In this document: one piece after another, positions 58,263 through 64,000 of the stretch
How the letters are laid out: each line of letters opens with the position of its first letter
Numbering within the stretch: the first letter of the stretch is position 1
DNA from: Elysia crispata
Taxonomy: Eukaryota > Mollusca > Gastropoda > Plakobranchidae
DNA length: 64,000 nt
Direction of reading: 5' to 3'
NCBI GenBank assembly: GCA_033675545.1
Contig: JAWDGP010004637.1
Location: 334,501 to 398,500 of the forward strand
Program-made: the position numbers and the translations under genes
Notes under the pieces: generated by a model
Seen by the model: only the letters and a program-made list of their open reading frames with translations
Told to the model about the DNA's origin: nothing
The model's database searches: none

Positions 58263-61200
58263 TCATAAAGCAATGCTACGTGTGTGTCGAGAAGTGCCCT
58301 GACAAAGATCTTTACGTTTCTTGGCCCAGTCCGACATTTGCTTTACCATTTGTGGGAAATCAGCATCCCAAACACCAAGACAGCCATACTGATTTTCTGA
58401 TGATAAAAATAAGATGAAAGTTTAGAGTCACATTGCGTGAAGTTTTAAGGGAATATACCCCTACTGTAGACAATGCAAATGACAAAGCTATTGCATATCA
58501 TCAGAGTGATTTTTAGATATTTTAGTGAAAGATTTTGAAATGACCCAAGGCAATCAATGAAACACTTTCATTGATTTGAAATTCCTGGTACTTTACTAAG
58601 TTTCTTGAAGTCATCTTGAATTAGCATTTTCATTAGAAACAATTTGTTTCAAGAGATCTTAGTATTTCTACTGTTCTCCTCCCCTCTAACTCCCACCCAT
58701 AACAAAGCTCAATGACAGAAACAGAGCTAAAGGAATGTGAGAACAAATAGTGCTCATGGAGAAAGGCTGAAGGCAGTATCATGAATAAAGGGTGTACCCA
58801 TATACTTGACAAACACATTAAAGTTGCTTGGGATAGACTTACCTCTGTCTGTGTCTGACTCAGACCTTTTCCTAAAGCCAAGCCCTCCACTCAGGATCAC
58901 ACTGGTGCTAGAGCTGGGACCATATTTCACCGTTCCTAAAGAACAGTAGGCATAGATAAGAGTGTGGAACACACAAGAGGGAATTTGAGAAAAAGGGTGA
59001 AAGTATCGAAACTTAATAATTTAAAGCCATTTCTAAACTAACACAAAATCCAATGTGAGAAAAAAAGCACAATTCTTCGAGCACAGCTGCACAGTATCAA
59101 AGAAATAGATTTAGATTCTATGAAGTCAATACAGGCAACTAGTTCATATCATTCTTCATTTTGTACCATAGTTGTTTTAAGATGGCCATTTCTTTATAAA
59201 ATCTTGAACAAGTAAAATTTCTAAAATTTGAGAGAATGTAGACATTGAAGAATCTGACCCTGCTCCTGCCCAGTAACTTTATGTAGGTTCTGTAGTGACG
59301 ATAACCTGGCTTCTGTGATGCACATAAATGTAGGTGTTGAGGCTCTGAGCTGGGTGCTGCAGCACCCATAAAATTAGAGGTTCACTGACAAGTCTATTTG
59401 AAACGTTATTATTTTCTAAAATGTCCCATGTCCAATACTCCGTAGACTTTGTTTCATTTCTAAGAATATCAACCAAGTTCCTATCATGCATGTAGGTCAG
59501 CACCACGTTACGAGATGGGTACTTGAGGTCACTGACAAATGGGGAACCTGTTTCCTTCACATATGGTTGTTACAAATACTGAAGAGCAAATAAAAGAACT
59601 AGACAGCAATGGTTCTACTATATGGTACTTCCCTTCTCTCTTACTTGCCCCCACTCCAATTCTACCCTCCACATTTAATACAGTCCTCACAAAAAGTAGG
59701 CATGACCACTGCCCCCAGGCTTCCTCAAACCATGTGGATTGCAGCCAGTGGTGATGTTTGATATAGTGTTTGTTATAAGTTACATGACCCGCCAATTTTC
59801 AAAATTGCATTAGATCAAAACAATCTTGTTACAGGTAAATCATAGCTTCTTGCCACTGTAAAGCTAGGTAAGAAAGGGAGGAGTTTACTGAGATATAAAG
59901 AAAGGCATGAGTTGAGAGCGTGGTCTGTGTGTGTATATGTGTAAAGTATCAGGCCTCTGCCTTTACTGTTTCACTTATCATCCCTCCTCAATTTCTTTGC
60001 TTAGTTATAATGTAATTGCTCTATACTTCCTTAGTTTCTTTGAACAAAAGAACAGCATAATCACTCTTGGTGCTTAAGCTTAAATGGAAACCTGAACTAG
60101 ACTCAAAGTTTTGCTTGTTCTAAATGGGTTAAAATCCTTTTCCCGCTTTGTTCCTTCCCCCCCACCCCCTCTTGACACACACTAAATTAACAAGTATCTT
60201 ACTTTCATTGCAAGTCAAATCTTTCATCAAAGGAATTGCTAAAATTGCAAACTGAAAAAATTGTATCAAGTCAACCTCTCTTAGAAAACTTATTTTTCTC
60301 AAAACATTTGCCTATAATTCTTCCTTTCATAAACTCATAAGAACTATGAAACATACATGGTAGCAGTACAGTTTTCCATGCTACCTGGGGGTAACCATAA
60401 AAGCAAGAGAAGGGTTAATCCTGAAATAATTTATCTCCTTTAATTGGGCACGCACTTACATGTATTAGATTTCCCCTTTCTTTGCCTTTTTAAGAGGGAG
60501 ATAATGCTAAATTATGACTGCAAACAGGAAGTTTGTTGCAAAAAGAAAATGAAATGACTAAGAACAATGCTAAGTGTTTCGGTAAAGTAATTTTTGTGTT
60601 ACTAAATAAAGGAATAATTTGCATACCAATGAAATCTTTATCTCTATATTGCCATTAGGCAGGTCTGCACTGGAGAGGTATGGTTTTAACTTTTAACGTA
60701 AGATTCAACCATTACAGGCAAACCTGTAGAATATTGGAGCTAATGGACCAACATTCAAGCAGATGGCTAATATCACACCTCTAAATTAATAATAATAAAA
60801 AAAAACCAATTTCATTACTTTTCTTGATAGCACCTAATCACTCTAGCCATAGTGATTTCAAGTCCTTATCATTTATCACAGAACTTGATTGTTTCCTAGG
60901 AAATGCACGAAACATATAGTCAAAACTTATTACCTCTTAACTTGACAGCTAAAAGACAGCGTATGGATGCTGTATGTCTGTGAGTGCGAATAATTGGAGT
61001 CCAGTTGTTGACATCAACCAGAACAATCTGACCACCTCCTGTTCCAACCCAGAGAGTCTTGGAATCATGGAGCACCATGGAAGTGATTCGACCATCTTTA
61101 CGTGAAAGGCTTCATACAAAGGAGTAAAAGAAAAGATTCACAAAGAAGTAAAATCATGAAAGTTTAAATCAAAAAGCCTAAATGTGATATCTATAACAAA

Positions 61201-62919
61201 AATGCCAACAGGAATTTAAGAGAATGGTGATTCTAAATGAAGAGAAATGAAAACGTTCAACACAAAAAAAAGTTGTAAGGACTTATAGAGAAGCTGTTTA
61301 AAAATCAAACTTTACAGCCTCTCAAACAAAACAAGTTTAAAAGCAGAGTATAATCGTATGATTTTGTAGTACCCAAATGACATCTGATATATTTTATTAA
61401 AATCTAGTTTTAATTAATTTACATTCTAAAAAAAACTCCAAGATAAACTCTTATGCTGCTTAGGAGAACTAAAGACAATCACAGCATCAAACACTGAAGT
61501 TGTTGAAAGTTAATCTCACCGAAATGAGGAACTTATATTAAGTGTATATTTGTGCCGGCCTCGAGCTGTGTCCCAAGACTGCAAAAGGACACTGTTGCGG
61601 TGTGCCAGAAACAATTGCCTGCCACAAGCCATTGAATTTATTGGAGGCGATGCAGGCCCACTTAAGTTTAGAAAAAAAATAAACCAAAATAATAAGTCTA
61701 TGCTTAATCATTTTGACCAATTTATATTGTTTCTTTCCTTAACAGATCTGCATATTCCAATGAAAATTTAACTTGTAACTTAAAAAAAAAATCTAGAACA
61801 CAATTACTCATAGTTTATTGTTATATTTTGTTTATTTTTCCTTTGGGAAAACATTTACAATTAAGTGTTTCTCCATTGGAGAAAATTGTCAAAAATCTTA
61901 TGAAAATATCTATATAAAATAGATTTTGAGATCACTTGTAAAGAGATAAAGCTTGTTGTAACTAAAACTACAAGTGGTGAATATTTCAGATTTCAACAAT
62001 TATTTTGTAAGATATATAATAAAAGGTTTTATGGCACATAGTGTTCAAATGAATTAAGGAGTAGAGAGAGCTTATCTGCTTTCTCTTGATTTATTTTTTC
62101 TTAAGCCTACAAAAATAATTTTTTGTCAGAAAAAGAAATCTAAACTAATTCAACAAGAACAACTACAACAACAAAACTATCATTTTATGTGTTGCATCAC
62201 TTTTAATTGGCGTAAAAAACAAAAAAATTCTTATAGCCCTTCCTCTGTTGACTGCTGCATGAAAGTTTTAATGCATTCGAGGATTTGAACTTTATTACTT
62301 TCTTAATGAATGCCGCTGAGAACTTTGATTTAAGCTGAATACCAAGTAGTGTTAATGGGTACTTTATTTTATCTACAGCCAATGCCAAAGCGTTTCTTTG
62401 TGCGTCTACCTGTTTTCCACTGTGTCAAATACATTCTCAACAGCTACACCTTTCCTTGTTTCCATGACAACAAATTTTGTGCCACATGAGGCAATAAGTT
62501 TTCTATCAATGGGGCTGCGTAGAATACATCTGACTGGTTCAAAAGTTTCACCAAGTTTCATCTCAATGGGATCCATGTCAGGTTCCTAGAGCACATATAA
62601 ATATTAGTTTAATGGAAATAAAAGAAATATGCAACACCAAAAATAGGACAAATTTGATGGGAAAAAGTAAAGGTAATGATTTCACATTTTATTGTAATAT
62701 AATTTAAAATTAATACATTTGGATCATAAATTGTAAAATCTGCTATTAAAGAATCTCAATATCCAGCAGTTTTCATTTTTAGAATGCAATATTACAACTT
62801 TTTGTCTTACTCAAAAAATTTGGACCCTTTTGAAACGCTTTAATTCAATGATAATGACACTGCTGCTGCTTCTGCTGCCGCTGCTGCTGCTGCTGCCACT
62901 GCTACTGCTACTGCTACTG

Positions 62920-62970
<51 letters not shown>

Positions 62971-63060
62971 ATAATAATAAGAAGAAGAAGAAGCAGAAAA
63001 AGAAGGAGGAGGAGGAGGAGGAGAAGAAGAAGAAGAATATTAATAACAATGTCGTTCAGG

Positions 63061-63150
<90 letters not shown>

Positions 63151-63331
63151 TTAATAATAATAACAATAATATATGCTAAATATTAATAACATTAATACTT
63201 AAGTTAAAATTTTTAATAATATAATAAAATGAGAGCTCAAAACAGAGAGTACCTGAAGTATCTCAGACAGTGGATACAAAGCCATTTTGCCATTGGCTAA
63301 ACCAGCCAGAATGAGTGGATCATCACCACGA
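58263..63331 (-). CDS. LRRK2: LRRK2-like kinase, C-terminal WD40 part (last 6 coding exons)
   Basis: In transcript order the exons are 63253-63331, 62410-62585, 61520-61660, 60934-61109, 58843-58935 and 58263-58396. All have GT-AG borders and matching phases, and they end in TGA at 58263-58265. They encode about 265 residues of the C-terminal WD40 propeller. Blocks match LRRK2 in order: LILAGLANGKMALYP (human LLVGLADGRLAIF), LIASCGTKFVVM (CGTKIFSF), QLFLAHRNSVLLQSWDT (the V-V-E-V-W-D region), DGRITSMVLHDSKTLWVGTG (GRVKTLCLQKNTALWIGTG), SIRCLLAVKL, SVILSGGLGFRKR (NVMLVLGYNRKN) and GCLGVWDADFP (SCLTVWDINLP). LRRK2 is a large cytosolic Roc-COR GTPase/kinase in membrane trafficking. The ROC, COR and kinase parts must lie beyond the right edge. 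LRRK1 fits less well. Confidence 0.9.
62862..63160 (+). repeat. Compound (CTG/CTA)n-(AAG/GGA)n-(AAT)n array
   Basis: Several trinucleotide arrays in succession lie in the LRRK2 intron between the exons at 62410-62585 and 63253-63331: CTG/CTA (62862-62968), AAG/AGG (about 62980-63037) and AAT (63060-63160). Frames of Leu, Arg or Ile here are artefacts. Confidence 0.96.
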
Positions 63332-64000
63332 CTGACAAAAAAAGTACATGCAAAATTACGAATTATTGCAAATCATGACTTCAAACAAAATCCAATAAAA
63401 TAAACACGTTAAAAAATAATATAATTTTTGACCAGTCATAAACAAGAATTTTAATTCTGGGAAAAAAAAGGGGGGCCTTCCAGATGAAAGATTATTTGAG
63501 AAGAAATCATTCAAGAAAAAAAAACAGCTTTCACATCCATTAGATAGACAAGGCATCATTATGAGATTATGTTATGGTGGATAAATACTAGGTTTTCCTT
63601 TGAGTTCATTTCTAAGAAAACAAAAAGTGATTTGTATATTTTGACAAATTAGCTTTTATAATATTATTGGAAAAAGGCTCAAGAATCCATCTTGCAATTT
63701 GCAAGTTCTGTTACGTCTTCAACATTAGTCTAAAGTATGATTTTTCTTTTTTAACAATATTTAATTAATACTAAGAAGACATTAAAATGGGAAAACATTA
63801 TGTTTTAATTCCATTGCACAGGGATAAAACATTAACTTAGCAGGTGGAAAAATGACATAAAAGAAGTTGCATATAACAACAATTTAACATAATTACTGGT
63901 GCTTTGCAATCAAGAAAAAAAAAATGAAGTGCTGAAGTCACTAGGCATGGGAAAATATTTCAAAACTAATTCAGACAGGATATAAAAGGATTGCAAAAAC
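63332..64000 (-). other. LRRK2 intron running off the window
   Basis: No further exon is visible on the minus strand up to the edge. The exon at 63253-63331 opens in phase 2, so at least one more coding exon lies to the right of the window. Confidence 0.5.

Noticed and set aside
62398-62589. 63-codon plus-strand frame
   Set aside because: Antisense shadow of an LRRK2 WD40 exon.

Overview
The window is animal nuclear DNA. It is AT-rich, its genes are spliced with GT-AG introns of about 0.3 to 5.6 kb, and it carries very many long di-, tri- and tetranucleotide arrays. The readable genes are all metazoan: SMIM30, RPUSD3, an LRRK2-like kinase and a large secreted sushi (CCP) protein. The PAN/CCP style of the last gene, the RTE-like LINE debris and the microsatellite load suggest a lophotrochozoan, most likely a mollusc and perhaps a gastropod. 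The species cannot be fixed from the sequence alone.

Layout. Bases 1-11 kb hold no recognisable coding exon. They contain an AT-rich hairpin (1279-1429) and a pogo-like miniature transposon with TA flanks (7885-8378). A 57-codon gene on the minus strand (14134-14307) is SMIM30, and 11-14.1 kb is probably its 3' UTR. RPUSD3 runs on the plus strand from 16377 to 24323 in eight coding exons, head-to-head with SMIM30 across about 2 kb. Its introns hold microsatellites and a LINE fragment. From 24.4 to 30.4 kb there are no host exons, but there is a minus-strand LINE endonuclease fragment (about 26.1-27.1 kb).

The main object is a twelve-exon gene on the plus strand, 30455-54203, reconstructed here with all splice phases agreeing. 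It encodes about 1757 residues: a signal peptide, a PAN/apple-like domain, a small Cys-rich exon, about 23 CCP modules (eleven complete ones in one 2.2-kb exon), and a C-terminal domain of about 139 residues that reads as a divergent galectin fold lacking the usual sugar-binding residues. Intron 8 (44776-50431) contains a LINE interrupted by a second retroelement plus a tRNA-derived SINE.

The right end (58263-63331, minus strand) holds the last six coding exons of an LRRK2-like gene, covering most of its C-terminal WD40 propeller. It lies tail-to-tail with the CCP gene. The four host genes show no obvious shared pathway: SMIM30 is a membrane micropeptide, RPUSD3 a mitochondrial RNA factor, the CCP protein is extracellular and possibly immune or adhesive, and LRRK2 is a cytosolic kinase.
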